Positions 15,388 to 24,636 of a stretch of 64,000 nt of DNA are shown here, piece by piece. The first letter of the stretch is position 1. Each line of letters begins with the position of its first letter. A program made the position numbers and the translations under genes. Source of the DNA: Lachnoclostridium sp. UBA5890 (GTDB lineage Bacteria; Bacillota; Clostridia; Lachnospirales; Lachnospiraceae); contig DJEU01000018.1 of NCBI GenBank assembly GCA_002431395.1, positions 15,900 to 79,899 of the forward strand. The letters run 5' to 3'. Below the pieces are notes generated by a model. It saw nothing but the letters and a program-made list of their open reading frames with translations, ran no database searches and was not told where the DNA came from.

Positions 15388-16809
15388 ATGCAGATACCAG
15401 AGCAGGTACAATGGATTCTTGACAAACTGGAAGAAAATGGCAAAGAAGGCTATGCTGTCGGTGGATGTGTCAGAGACAGTGTGCTGGGACGTGTGCCGAA
15501 AGATTGGGATATTACGACATCTGCAAAACCGGAAGAGGTAAAGCAGATCTTTCGCAAAACAATAGATACCGGGATCGCGCATGGAACCGTTACGGTTATG
15601 GTGGAAGGAACCGGATACGAAGTGACGACGTACCGTGTGGATGGAGAATATGAAGATCACAGACATCCCAAACAGGTAGAATATACGGCAAATCTGGAAG
15701 AAGATTTGAAACGCCGCGACTTTACGATCAATGCGATGGCGTACAATCCGAAAAGCGGGATGATTGATCTGTTTGGTGGCATTTCCGATTTGGAAAAAAA
15801 GGTCATTCGCTGTGTCGGAGATGCAAGACAGCGCTTTTCCGAAGATGCCCTGCGGATGCTGCGCGGCGTGCGTTTTGCCGGGCAGCTGGGATTTGATGTC
15901 GAAAAGGAGACACTCGATGCCATCTATGAACTGGCTCCGACGATACAAAATGTGAGCAAAGAGCGGATCCGGGTCGAAATCACCAAATTACTTTTATCCG
16001 GTCAGCCGGAAAAACTAAAACTGGCAGAAGACGCCGGACTTTGTGAATATTTTTTCCCGGAGTTTCGTAAGATGATTCAGACGACACAAGAAAATCCGCA
16101 TCATATATTTTCTGTGGGAGAGCATGCGATGCAGGCGGTCAGGCATGTTCAGAAATTATACCGGGAAATGGAAAAAGAAGAGATGAGAACAAGCATTTTT
16201 TCACCGTTTGATAAAGCATTCAGCGATGAAAAATGCAAGACGATATTAGTATATGCGGCGCTACTCCACGATGTAAGTAAGCCGGAGACAAAAACGATTG
16301 ATGCGGCCGGAACCGCACATTTTTATGGACACGATGTCAAGGGAAAAGAACGGGCAAGAGAGATTCTACGCCGGCTCCGCTTTGACAATGATACGATTCA
16401 TATGGTGTCTCAGATCGTAATGTTTCACGAGCGGAGATATCAAGGGGGAAGACGTGAGATGCGCCGGCTTGTCAATCAGGCCGGAAAAGAGGTAATGCCA
16501 TATCTGTTTTTGATACAGCAGGCAGATATCCTTTCGCAGAGCGATTACCGGAGAGAAGAAAAAGAACACCGGCTTCAGATGGCAAAACAGGATTATGAAA
16601 AAGTTTGTGCGCAGAAGGAAGCGGTGTGTCTCAAAGAACTTCATGTAACAGGAAAAGATTTGATCCAGCTTGGAATGAAAGCCGGACCGGAACTTGGAAA
16701 AATGTTACAGCGATTGATGGATACCGTATTGGAAGATCCGGGAAAGAATGAAAAAGAGATGCTGTTAGAACAAGCAAAAGAGTGGATGAAAAATGATGAG
16801 GGAAGGTGA
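15388..16809 (+). CDS. cca: CCA tRNA nucleotidyltransferase with HD domain
   Basis: This 473-residue enzyme adds or repairs the 3'-CCA of tRNAs. The nucleotidyltransferase core has VGGCVRDSVLGRVPKDWDITTSA (about 25-48, containing the catalytic DxD), RRDFTINAMAYNP, and the ERI/RVEI region. The C-terminal half carries an HD-type segment (YAALLHDVSKPETKT, later GHDVKGKERAREILRRL). This is the long bacterial class II type rather than the shorter Bacillus form. It follows the C39-like gene by 17 nt, and its stop is within the leader of the next gene. No second split CCA/A-adding enzyme is visible nearby. Confidence 0.92.
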   Translation: MQIPEQVQWILDKLEENGKEGYAVGGCVRDSVLGRVPKDWDITTSAKPEEVKQIFRKTIDTGIAHGTVTVMVEGTGYEVTTYRVDGEYEDHRHPKQVEYTANLEEDLKRRDFTINAMAYNPKSGMIDLFGGISDLEKKVIRCVGDARQRFSEDALRMLRGVRFAGQLGFDVEKETLDAIYELAPTIQNVSKERIRVEITKLLLSGQPEKLKLAEDAGLCEYFFPEFRKMIQTTQENPHHIFSVGEHAMQAVRHVQKLYREMEKEEMRTSIFSPFDKAFSDEKCKTILVYAALLHDVSKPETKTIDAAGTAHFYGHDVKGKERAREILRRLRFDNDTIHMVSQIVMFHERRYQGGRREMRRLVNQAGKEVMPYLFLIQQADILSQSDYRREEKEHRLQMAKQDYEKVCAQKEAVCLKELHVTGKDLIQLGMKAGPELGKMLQRLMDTVLEDPGKNEKEMLLEQAKEWMKNDEGR

Positions 16810-16814
16810 AGGAT

Positions 16815-18713
16815 ATGTTTCATAATAATCGGAAAACAATAGCAATGTTTAGTTGTAATTCGCACGGCGAATACCAGCGTGAAATCTGTACCGGTGCGGC
16901 GATGCAGGCTGAAAAATTAGGGTATAATCTGGCGATATTTACATGCTATGGAAATTATGGACAAAATCCCCTTTATGCACAGGGAGAAAAAGACATTTTT
17001 TCACTGCCGGATTATGAAGAATTTTCCGGTATTATCGTAGCGGGGGATACGTTTTCTATTGATGAGGCGATGGAAGAGGTGGTCGAATCGCTGCAAAAGA
17101 AAACAAATTGTCCGGTAGTTAGTCTCCGACAGAAAATGGAAGGAGTAAATAACATATTAGTAGACAACATAGCATCGATGGGTGGAATGGTTCGACATTT
17201 GATTGAATGCCATGGGGTAAAAGACATTGCGTTTATGACAGGCAGGAAAGGACATCCCGATGCGGAAGAGCGGCTGCATAGTTTTTATCAGATCATGGAT
17301 GAGTATGGAATCTGCGTACCGGAACACCGTGTGTATTATGGTGATTTTTGGAAAAATGAGGGAAAAGCCGCCTGTGACTGGTTTATGGAAGAAGGAAAAT
17401 GTCCGGATGCGATTGTCTGCGCCAATGATTATATGGCAATGGCGGTTATTGACGAACTTTATAAAAGAAATCTCAGTGTACCGCAGGATGTGATCGTGAC
17501 GGGATATGATGGAATCAAGTCCGGAATGATATACAGCCCATCGGTAACGACAGTACGCGTGGATTTTACGGATATGGCGAAAAAAGCAGTTACGCTGATT
17601 GACAAGCACCAAAACGACCCATCCGTGGAAGATGTGTATATGATGGCGGAATTAAAAGCAAGAGAATCGTGTGGCTGTCTTGCGGATAACCATTCGTCCA
17701 TCGTGTATTACCGTTGTATGAATCACGATAATATTGTAGATCATGATAATCTTGAAATGCAGTTTTGCTTTATGAATATACAACTTGGACGGGTGGAAAA
17801 ATTTGAAGAGATTAATCCAATTGTTCAGATGTATATTTACAATATTGATGGATTTAAAAATTATCTGATCTGTCTCCGCGATGATATTATGATGGATGAT
17901 AAAGATCCTCATGGATATACCGATCAGATGGAAGCGAGAATTGTATTTCATAACCGTGAGAATCAAGGAAATGTCAGGTACGAATTTGAACGCAGGCAGT
18001 TGATTCCGAAAGAACTGGCGAGTGATGAGCCACAATGTTATGTGTTCAGTCCGCTGCATTTTCAGGATGAATGCTATGGGTATGAGGCATATTCCTATGA
18101 AAGCCCGGAAAATGCCGGAAAATTATATATGCGCTGGAGTATGGCAATTGACGATGTCATCATGAATATTTTGGTGAAAAGCAAGATGAAACGTGCCATC
18201 GATGAACTGGAAATTATGTACATACAAGATGTAATGACAGGGTTATTTAACCGCCGTGGATTTGAAAAATACGCAAGAATCCAGTTTATGAATGCGCGAG
18301 CGAGAGACAGTGTGGTATGTGTCATCGGAATTGATATGGATGGCTTGAAACCGATCAATGATATTTACGGACACCACGAAGGCGACTCGGCACTGCGTGC
18401 GGTAGGCTATGCGATTCAGGAAGCTGCGGTAAGCGGACAGATCGGAGCGCGCATCGGCGGGGATGAATTTGAAGTATTATTCCCATGCCAGGATGAGGAA
18501 GATGTAAAAAACTGGGTGCGCGTTTTTGAACGAAGTTTAGATAATTATAATAAAAAATCGCACAAACCATATGAGGTATATGCCAGCCTCGGTTATAAAA
18601 TGGGCATCCCGGGAGCGGGAGATACATTGGAAAGTTATATGCGGGAAAGTGACGACATCATGTATCACAATAAAGTGGCAAATAAAATGAAACGAAATCA
18701 GACATTGCGCTGA
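16815..18713 (+). CDS. LacI-type sensor domain fused to GGDEF diguanylate cyclase
   Basis: This protein of 632 residues has an N-terminal periplasmic-binding-protein-like domain of the LacI regulator kind (IAMFSCNSHGEYQREICTGAAMQAEKLGYN; CANDYMAMAVIDEL; VIVTGYDGIKSG; SPSVTTVRVDF). It lacks both the DNA-binding headpiece and a signal peptide. A middle region of about 200 residues follows, then a GGDEF domain with GIDMDGLKPINDIYGHHEGD and an intact GGDEF at 548-552. No RxxD inhibitory site is visible just before it. It should make cyclic di-GMP in the cytosol in response to a small ligand, perhaps a sugar. The ATG at 16815 is spaced well from GGAAGG; a GTG at 16806 is possible. It overlaps or abuts the end of cca. 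Confidence 0.85.
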   Translation: MFHNNRKTIAMFSCNSHGEYQREICTGAAMQAEKLGYNLAIFTCYGNYGQNPLYAQGEKDIFSLPDYEEFSGIIVAGDTFSIDEAMEEVVESLQKKTNCPVVSLRQKMEGVNNILVDNIASMGGMVRHLIECHGVKDIAFMTGRKGHPDAEERLHSFYQIMDEYGICVPEHRVYYGDFWKNEGKAACDWFMEEGKCPDAIVCANDYMAMAVIDELYKRNLSVPQDVIVTGYDGIKSGMIYSPSVTTVRVDFTDMAKKAVTLIDKHQNDPSVEDVYMMAELKARESCGCLADNHSSIVYYRCMNHDNIVDHDNLEMQFCFMNIQLGRVEKFEEINPIVQMYIYNIDGFKNYLICLRDDIMMDDKDPHGYTDQMEARIVFHNRENQGNVRYEFERRQLIPKELASDEPQCYVFSPLHFQDECYGYEAYSYESPENAGKLYMRWSMAIDDVIMNILVKSKMKRAIDELEIMYIQDVMTGLFNRRGFEKYARIQFMNARARDSVVCVIGIDMDGLKPINDIYGHHEGDSALRAVGYAIQEAAVSGQIGARIGGDEFEVLFPCQDEEDVKNWVRVFERSLDNYNKKSHKPYEVYASLGYKMGIPGAGDTLESYMRESDDIMYHNKVANKMKRNQTLR

Positions 18714-18736
18714 TTGAATCTGGAGGATAAAGACGA

Positions 18737-20878
18737 ATGGATATTAATAAAAAAATAGCAGAAGAATTAGAGATTAAGGTATGGCAGGTAGAGGCCGTCG
18801 TTAAGCTGGTTGACGAAGGAAATACGATTCCTTTTATCGCCCGTTACCGAAAAGAACAGCATGGAGCATTGAACGACGAACAGCTTCGTAACCTGCATGA
18901 AAGACTGATCTATCTCCGTAATCTGGAAGAAAAGAAAGAACAGGTTCTCGCAAGCATTGAAGAGCAGGGCAAACTGACAGAGGAATTAAAAGCACAGATT
19001 CTTGCGGCACAGACACAGGTTGTTGTGGATGATCTGTATCGTCCATATCGTCCAAAACGCCGTACTCGTGCGACGATTGCCAAAGAAAAAGGATTGGAAG
19101 GACTTGCCAATATTATCCTGCTTCAAATGACCGAGCAGCCATTGGAGACCGAAGCGGAAAGTTATCTTTCCGAAGAAAAGGAAGTAAAGACGACAGCAGA
19201 AGCGATTCAGGGAGCGATGGACATCATCGCGGAATCCGTAGCCGATGATGCCGATTATCGTATGTATATCCGTAAACTTACGATGGACGAAGGGCTTCTT
19301 GTGTCCGTGGCGAAAGACGAAAAAGAAAAGTCGGTTTATGAAAATTATTATGAGTTCAGTGAGGCGGTAAAGAAGATCGCGGGATATCGTATTCTTGCGA
19401 TTAATCGAGGAGAAAAAGAAAAATTTCTTACCGTAAAAATAGAAGCACCGGAAGAACGTATTCTGCGTTATCTGGAAAAGAAAGTGATCACGAAAGAAAA
19501 TCCATATACGACGCCGTGTCTCAAGGAAGTGCTGGCTGACAGTTACAAACGTCTGATCGCACCATCGATCGAACGTGACATCCGCAATGAATTGACGGAA
19601 AAAGCAGAAGATGGTGCCATCAAAGTATTTGGGAAAAATCTTACGCAGCTTCTGATGCAGCCTCCGATCGCCGGTAAAGTGGTACTTGGCTGGGATCCGG
19701 CATTTCGTACCGGCTGTAAATTAGCTGTTGTGGATGAGACAGGAAAAGTTTTGGATACGATCGTCATTTTCCCGACAGAGCCACAGAAAAAAGTGGAAGA
19801 GTCCAAACGTATCGTAAAAGGGCTGATTGATAAATACAATATTTCTCTGATTTCCGTCGGAAATGGAACGGCTTCCCGTGAGTCTGAGATGGTGATCGTG
19901 GAGATGTTAAAAGAGATCAATAAACCGGTTCAGTATGTCATTGTAAATGAGGCAGGAGCTTCGGTTTATTCGGCAAGCAAACTGGCAACAGAAGAATTTC
20001 CGAATTTTGACGTGGGACAACGTAGTGCGGTTTCGATTGCAAGACGCCTTCAGGATCCACTTGCGGAATTGGTAAAGATCGATCCGAAATCCATCGGAGT
20101 CGGACAGTATCAGCACGATATGAACCAGAAGAAATTGAGCGAAGCATTGACAGCGGTAGTCGAAGACTGTGTAAACAATGTCGGCGTCGACCTGAATACG
20201 GCATCGGCTTCCCTGTTAGAATATATCTCCGGTATTTCCAAACCAATTGCGAAAAATATCGTAGCCTACCGCGAGGAAAATGGTAAATTTACAAGCCGCA
20301 GACAGCTTCTCAAAGTGGCGAAACTTGGACCGAAAGCGTTTGAACAGTGTGCGGGATTTATGCGGATCAGCGATGGAAAAAATCCATTGGATGCAACGAG
20401 TGTACATCCGGAATCTTATGGGGCAGCAGAGGAACTTCTTTCCCTTCTCGGATTTGGAAAAGAAGATGTCCGTGGCGGTGTAGTCGGTCTTTCACTTTTG
20501 GCAAAAGACCGCAAATCTCTTTCTGAAAAACTTGGAATCGGTGAGATGACACTCAATGATATTATCAAAGAATTGGAAAAACCTGGAAGAGACCCGCGCG
20601 ACGAGATGCCAAAACCGGTTCTTCGTACCGATGTACTTGAGATGAAAGATCTGAAAGAGGGCATGATCCTCAAAGGAACCGTGCGTAATGTCATTGATTT
20701 TGGTGCGTTTGTAGACATCGGAGTGCATCAGGACGGATTGGTACATGTTTCCAAACTAACGAATAAGAAATTCGTAAAACATCCATTGGAAGTGGTAAGT
20801 GTCGGAGACGTGGTTGAAGTAAAAGTGCTGTCAGTAGATCTGCAGAAAAAACGTATCCAGCTATCCATGATTTTATAA
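18737..20878 (+). CDS. tex: Tex family RNA-binding transcription accessory protein
   Basis: This 713-residue protein has the full Tex architecture. An N-terminal helical domain starts IAEELEIKVWQVEAVVKLVDEGNTIPFIARYRKE. A YqgF-like domain follows (LGWDPAFRTGCKLAVVDETG), then helix-hairpin-helix repeats (YISGISKPIAKNIVAYRE), and a C-terminal S1 domain begins at about residue 640 (GMILKGTVRNVIDFGAFVDIGVHQDGLVHVS). Tex binds nucleic acid and affects transcription and RNA stability. Length is normal. CTGGAGG precedes the ATG and a lipoprotein gene follows 21 nt after the stop. Confidence 0.95.
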   Translation: MDINKKIAEELEIKVWQVEAVVKLVDEGNTIPFIARYRKEQHGALNDEQLRNLHERLIYLRNLEEKKEQVLASIEEQGKLTEELKAQILAAQTQVVVDDLYRPYRPKRRTRATIAKEKGLEGLANIILLQMTEQPLETEAESYLSEEKEVKTTAEAIQGAMDIIAESVADDADYRMYIRKLTMDEGLLVSVAKDEKEKSVYENYYEFSEAVKKIAGYRILAINRGEKEKFLTVKIEAPEERILRYLEKKVITKENPYTTPCLKEVLADSYKRLIAPSIERDIRNELTEKAEDGAIKVFGKNLTQLLMQPPIAGKVVLGWDPAFRTGCKLAVVDETGKVLDTIVIFPTEPQKKVEESKRIVKGLIDKYNISLISVGNGTASRESEMVIVEMLKEINKPVQYVIVNEAGASVYSASKLATEEFPNFDVGQRSAVSIARRLQDPLAELVKIDPKSIGVGQYQHDMNQKKLSEALTAVVEDCVNNVGVDLNTASASLLEYISGISKPIAKNIVAYREENGKFTSRRQLLKVAKLGPKAFEQCAGFMRISDGKNPLDATSVHPESYGAAEELLSLLGFGKEDVRGGVVGLSLLAKDRKSLSEKLGIGEMTLNDIIKELEKPGRDPRDEMPKPVLRTDVLEMKDLKEGMILKGTVRNVIDFGAFVDIGVHQDGLVHVSKLTNKKFVKHPLEVVSVGDVVEVKVLSVDLQKKRIQLSMIL

Positions 20879-20899
20879 CGATAGAAATGAGGGTTTACA

Positions 20900-22066
20900 G
20901 TGAAAAGGAAAATATTAGCAATTGCATTGGCGAGCACGCTGGTGCTTAGCAGCTGTGGAAGCAGCGAACCGGTAAAAAAAGAAACAACGGACATATCGCA
21001 GACAAAAGAAGAGGCAAGATACGAGAGCAAAGAAATGTCGCTGCCGGATCCTCTGCAGACCGCAAATGCATCTGCCAGCGATTATCTGGGAGCTTCTTTT
21101 GAAGGCTTTGTGGCAGATCTTCAAGGAAAACCGGCGGTGTATTCCAGTGACTTTACGCTGGAAGATGACAAGTACAATGCCACGATAAGCAGATGGACAC
21201 TCGATGAGAAAGGTAACTGGGAATCCGATGAACTGTGCGACGTTTCACTCAGCGAATTTTTAAATAATAAATATGAGCAGAAGGAATGGACGCGCTGTAA
21301 GGTTCAGAATTTCCGCCGGGGCGACAACGGAAATCTGTACGCGGTTTTTGTATATTATGAAAAGGCGGATCTTGAAGTCAATGGGGAAGTGACAGATGGA
21401 ATCGCAGAAAAATATTCGATTCTTGAAATCGATGAAGAAAATGATTCGGTTTATGAAATCCCATTAGAAGCAGCTCCGGCAGTAAAGGAAGATTTTGGAA
21501 AACGAGAAGCCTGGGAAGTAGACTGGATCACAGATTACCACGTCTATGAAGATGGAAACATTCTTTTAATCTGCGGAGAAAGCGGAGGCGGATACGGCTA
21601 TTACATCGACGGGGAGACCGGAAAAACATTAAATGATCTTGGAAGTGTCATTTCCTCCAAGACACGTTTTGCTTATGGCGAGAGCGAATTGATCTTTTAT
21701 TCCAAAGGCCTCAAAAGTTTTCAGGTGCTTGGAATTCCGGATCTTGAAGAGCAAAATAAATTTGGCAGTTCTCTTGGCGATGATGTGCTTGGAAAAGAAT
21801 GGTATTTTTATATGAATCCGGATGACTGGAAATTGTATCTGTTTAACGGCGATACAGTATACCAGGCAGCCAATTATCAAAATTCTGAGGAATTGGAACC
21901 ATTGACCAGCGCGGCGACATTTGATGATCTGGCGCAGGGGCAGGCGACGGTGATGGACTTTTTTGTCGGAGACAACGAGGATTATTATATTTGTCTGGTG
22001 GAAACCACGGAGGAATATGGCGTGGAAAGTTCGAGTTACCGGATGGTTCATTATACAAAGGCATAG
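20900..22066 (+). CDS. Lipoprotein of unknown function
   Basis: The 388-residue protein has a classical lipoprotein signal: basic KRK, a hydrophobic core and the lipobox L-S-S-C with C19 as the anchor residue. The mature part is acidic, with Glu/Asp-rich segments and aromatic strands such as VDWITDYHVYEDGNILLICGESGGGYGYYIDG, which suggests a beta-propeller or similar repeat fold. I do not recognise a family. The start is GTG at 20900 with GAGGG six bases upstream. It follows tex by 21 nt and is closed by a terminator, so it may share the tex transcript although the functions look unrelated. Confidence 0.7.
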   Translation: MKRKILAIALASTLVLSSCGSSEPVKKETTDISQTKEEARYESKEMSLPDPLQTANASASDYLGASFEGFVADLQGKPAVYSSDFTLEDDKYNATISRWTLDEKGNWESDELCDVSLSEFLNNKYEQKEWTRCKVQNFRRGDNGNLYAVFVYYEKADLEVNGEVTDGIAEKYSILEIDEENDSVYEIPLEAAPAVKEDFGKREAWEVDWITDYHVYEDGNILLICGESGGGYGYYIDGETGKTLNDLGSVISSKTRFAYGESELIFYSKGLKSFQVLGIPDLEEQNKFGSSLGDDVLGKEWYFYMNPDDWKLYLFNGDTVYQAANYQNSEELEPLTSAATFDDLAQGQATVMDFFVGDNEDYYICLVETTEEYGVESSSYRMVHYTKA

Positions 22067-22074
22067 GGAAGAGA

Positions 22075-22117
22075 AAAAGGTTTTTGTTTATTTAAGCAAA
22101 GACCTTTTATTTTTTAA
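22075..22117 (+). terminator. Terminator after the lipoprotein gene
   Basis: AAAAGGTTTTTGT (from 22075) pairs with GCAAAGACCTTTT (to about 22109), allowing G-U pairs, and a T run follows. Confidence 0.75.
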
Positions 22118-22134
22118 AAAAATTTATCCCCTCG

Positions 22135-22162
22135 TGAACCTTTTGCCCTTTTAAAGTATCTA
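22135..22162 (+). promoter_or_regulatory. ECF-type autoregulatory promoter
   Basis: TGAACC (22135-22140) followed by TTTT, a 15-bp gap and GTATCTA (22156-22162) resembles promoters used by ECF sigma factors (TGAAAC...CGTA class). It lies directly before an ECF sigma gene, so autoregulation is likely. A small hairpin, TACTTCC (22174-22180) with GGAAGTA (22185-22191), lies between it and the ribosome site. Confidence 0.6.
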
Positions 22163-22212
22163 ATATATAGAAGTACTTCCGACGGGAAGTATATGGAGGA
22201 AAAGCGCTTACC

Positions 22213-22689
22213 ATGAAAAAAGAATACTTCAGTTTACAGATACGACGGTATAAAGAGGAAATGTTTCTTTTGGCAAATAGTATTGTGAACAATTATCATG
22301 ATGCCGAAGATGTCGTGGCAGAGACGATATTGACGGCTTATGAGAAAATACATACTCTTCGCGATGAGGAAAAATTCAAAAGCTGGCTGATGCAGATACT
22401 AGTGAACAATGCCAGAAAGGAAATTAAGAAAAGAAACCGGTATCTTTTTACGGATGAGATTGAAAAATTTCTTCCGCAGGAAAATGAACAGACTAAGAAA
22501 GTGTGGGAATTTATCTTTTCACTGGACGAGGATCTGCGTGTTATCGTTGTATTACATTATTATCAGGGATTTCAGGTAAAAGAAATCGCTAAAATGCTGC
22601 ATGTTCCGCAAGGGACAGTAAAATCCAGACTGTTCCGGGCAAGGAATGAGCTGAAAAAATTAATAGAAGAAAATGAGGAAAGGGAGTGA
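22213..22689 (+). CDS. ECF-family RNA polymerase sigma factor
   Basis: This 158-residue protein has the two ECF domains. Region 2 shows NYHDAEDVVAETILTAYEKIHTLRDEEKFKSWLMQI (about 27-63). Region 4 shows DLRVIVVLHYYQGFQVKEIAKMLHVPQGTVKSRLFRARNELKK (about 107-150), including the helix-turn-helix TVKSRLFRAR. Such factors direct transcription of envelope-stress or antibiotic-response genes and are held by an anti-sigma protein at the membrane. The next gene encodes a single-span protein with the expected topology. The promoter just upstream suggests positive autoregulation. The inducing signal is unknown. Confidence 0.92.
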   Translation: MKKEYFSLQIRRYKEEMFLLANSIVNNYHDAEDVVAETILTAYEKIHTLRDEEKFKSWLMQILVNNARKEIKKRNRYLFTDEIEKFLPQENEQTKKVWEFIFSLDEDLRVIVVLHYYQGFQVKEIAKMLHVPQGTVKSRLFRARNELKKLIEENEERE

Positions 22690-22693
22690 TGAG

Positions 22694-23848
22694 ATGCAGG
22701 ATTTATTTGATGAAGAGTTAAAAGAACTACTACAAGGTACCAAGATACAAGTACCGGAGTCATATGACAAAAAAGTGGAAGAAACATTGTCAAATATTTC
22801 CATACCCTCGAAAAAACGATATTTGCATTTGTTTTATTCAAAAACTGCGGCTGTGATTGTGATATGTGTTACTGTACTCGCTTCTTCTCTGGGAGTGGGG
22901 GCAGCACTGAATCTTTACCGGGAAAAAATGCAGTCAATGACCGAAGAAGAAAAGAAGCACTATAATAAAGAAGTGCAGGATTCCGAAAAGGCTGGAGACA
23001 GTTATTCCCGGGCTTTGACGGAAAAAGAGGAAAAGAGGATGCAATCCCTTCGTGCCGCCTATGAAAAACAGGGAAAATTTCCGGCAAGCGAAATACGAGA
23101 AGTTTCCCAAAAAAGTGATATACGAGAAAATGAACTGGCATTTTGTGCAGAAAACAGCACTTTTTATCTGCCGCAGGAAGAACTTACAGAGGAACAGATA
23201 CTGGAAATCATCGATTTTATGGAAAAACGTGATTTTAGTGTCAGAGAAGAAAATAAAGTGGCGGAAGAGACGCCGAAGCCGGATGAAAAAATCAGCAGGA
23301 AAGAAGCAATACAGCTTGCCCGTAAAAGCATTGAAACCATGTATTTGGTGACAGCCGATAAGGCAGATGCCCGCTGCAAATTTAATGCAACTAAAAATGC
23401 AGAAGGAAAGAGGCTGGCCAGTTATCAAATTACGTTAAAGGATAAAGCATGGGATTTTGATGCTTCTGTCGAAATCGAAAGTAAGAATGGAGAAATCCAG
23501 CAGATTGCTATCGAACATAAGAAGCAGGAAGAATATACCAGTGGAATAAAGGCAGACAAGAAAAAGTTTGCTGCAAATGCTTCTATTATAAAGAACATAC
23601 AGAAGGCTCTTTATCCTGAGGACAAGGTACAAAAGATTTCTATGCAGTATGTCTACGAAAAAGATAATACCTTGAAACGCGGCAATGTTAAATACATTGT
23701 AAAAACAGAAACCGGAGAAGCGGTAGTTTATCTTTATAGTATGAATACCAAAAGTGTTTATCAGATGTATCGCTTAGAAGATGCGTCCTACCTGGATAAA
23801 CAAAAATCTCAGGATGAATTGGTGTGTGAAGTAGAAATTGATGGATAA
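22694..23848 (+). CDS. Membrane anti-sigma-like protein
   Basis: This 384-residue protein has a 50-residue cytoplasmic N-terminus (MQDLFDEELKELLQGTKIQVPE), one membrane helix (about 51-72) and a long extracytoplasmic part. The latter includes a charged coiled region and a PepSY-like or beta-rich segment (ISRKEAIQLARKSIETMY; ASYQITLKDKAWDFDASVEIESKNGEIQQI). The layout, position 4 nt after an ECF sigma gene and coupled translation fit an anti-sigma factor, but I see no zinc-binding ASD motif (HxxxCxxC). ATG 22694 is chosen because AAGGGAG precedes it by 7 nt; an earlier in-frame ATG lacks this. Confidence 0.75.
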   Translation: MQDLFDEELKELLQGTKIQVPESYDKKVEETLSNISIPSKKRYLHLFYSKTAAVIVICVTVLASSLGVGAALNLYREKMQSMTEEEKKHYNKEVQDSEKAGDSYSRALTEKEEKRMQSLRAAYEKQGKFPASEIREVSQKSDIRENELAFCAENSTFYLPQEELTEEQILEIIDFMEKRDFSVREENKVAEETPKPDEKISRKEAIQLARKSIETMYLVTADKADARCKFNATKNAEGKRLASYQITLKDKAWDFDASVEIESKNGEIQQIAIEHKKQEEYTSGIKADKKKFAANASIIKNIQKALYPEDKVQKISMQYVYEKDNTLKRGNVKYIVKTETGEAVVYLYSMNTKSVYQMYRLEDASYLDKQKSQDELVCEVEIDG

Positions 23849-23901
23849 ATAAAAGATCATAAGCAAAATGAGAAAATGATTAAATAAGGAGGAATCAGAT
23901 T

Positions 23902-24297
23902 ATGATGAAAAAAGCAAAACGTTTTTTGGCAATGACAGCTGCACTAATGCTGTGCTTCGGCTTGGTGAATCTGCCGGGAATTAATGTTAAGGCGGCAGAA
24001 ACATTGGAAGCAGAAGCGCAGGAGGAGTATCCGGGGGATGTGATTGGCACTGCTACAATCAATCTTACACAAACTTATGCAATTGGTGAAAATGGCAATG
24101 TAAAAGGGGATGGGGCAAGATTACGTAAACAGCCGAAAAAGACAGCGACTGTACTTGAATTGATGTATAATGGTGAACATGTGTGCATTAATTATACCAA
24201 AAGTGCAAGCGAATCAAATGGCGACTGGTATTATGTAAAACGCGTGAAAACAGGAACATGGGGCTGGGTATATCACAGTTACCTGACACGCTGGTAG
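23902..24297 (+). CDS. Secreted SH3-domain protein
   Basis: This 131-residue protein has a signal peptide (MMKKAKRF plus hydrophobic LAMTAALMLCFGLVNL, cleavage probably after VKA). It carries one bacterial SH3-type domain: GDGARLRKQPKKTATVLELMYNGEHVCINY, then GDWYYVKRV and TWGWVYHSYLT at the end. Bacterial SH3 domains bind cell-wall peptides or mediate adhesion. The gene follows the sigma/anti-sigma pair by about 50 nt with AAGGAGG before the ATG. It may therefore be a target or partner of that system, for example a wall-binding effector. There is no catalytic domain. Confidence 0.85.
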   Translation: MMKKAKRFLAMTAALMLCFGLVNLPGINVKAAETLEAEAQEEYPGDVIGTATINLTQTYAIGENGNVKGDGARLRKQPKKTATVLELMYNGEHVCINYTKSASESNGDWYYVKRVKTGTWGWVYHSYLTRW

Positions 24298-24636
24298 GAA
24301 AGAAATTAGAGAATCATTTTGCTTTGATATAAATTAAGTGAATGACTGAAAACTGTGTGATGGGTGGAATAGTAACCGCTCATCACATAAATTTGGTCGT
24401 TTGCTACTTTGTTACACTTGTTGTAAATGTGGAAGATACTAGGAGTGAGAGGAGAAAGTTTTCGTGATAAAAAGAGATACAGAAGATAAAATGAATCGAA
24501 CTTCCTATATGCTGTTCTATACCGGAAGTTCGATTTTTTTGTCGTTCATCCTTAAATTGTGGTTGTCTGTCAAAAAATGGTGATTTTATAAAGGAAGTAT
24601 GTTATACTAGATAAAAACGAAAGCGAGGACAATTTT
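24298..24636 (+). other. Intergenic interval with two hairpins
   Basis: No convincing gene is present. The interval holds a 12-bp hairpin (TGTGATGGGTGG at 24356-24367 with CCGCTCATCACA at 24376-24387, 8-nt loop, no T run), a rho-independent terminator (24495-24541) and a TATACT -10 element (24603-24608) for the next gene. A 39-codon frame starting at GTG 24464 with an AGGAGA site would encode a hydrophobic peptide, but it runs straight through the terminator hairpin. Confidence 0.6.
24495..24541 (+). terminator. Terminator after the sigma/anti-sigma/SH3 cluster
   Basis: ATCGAACTTCC (24495-24505) and GGAAGTTCGAT (24524-24534) form a perfect 11-bp stem followed by seven T. Confidence 0.88.

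Noticed and set aside
24464..24583. 39-codon hydrophobic ORF starting at GTG with an AGGAGA site
   Set aside because: It reads through a perfect terminator hairpin with a T run, so it would rarely be fully transcribed; conservation would be needed to revive it.
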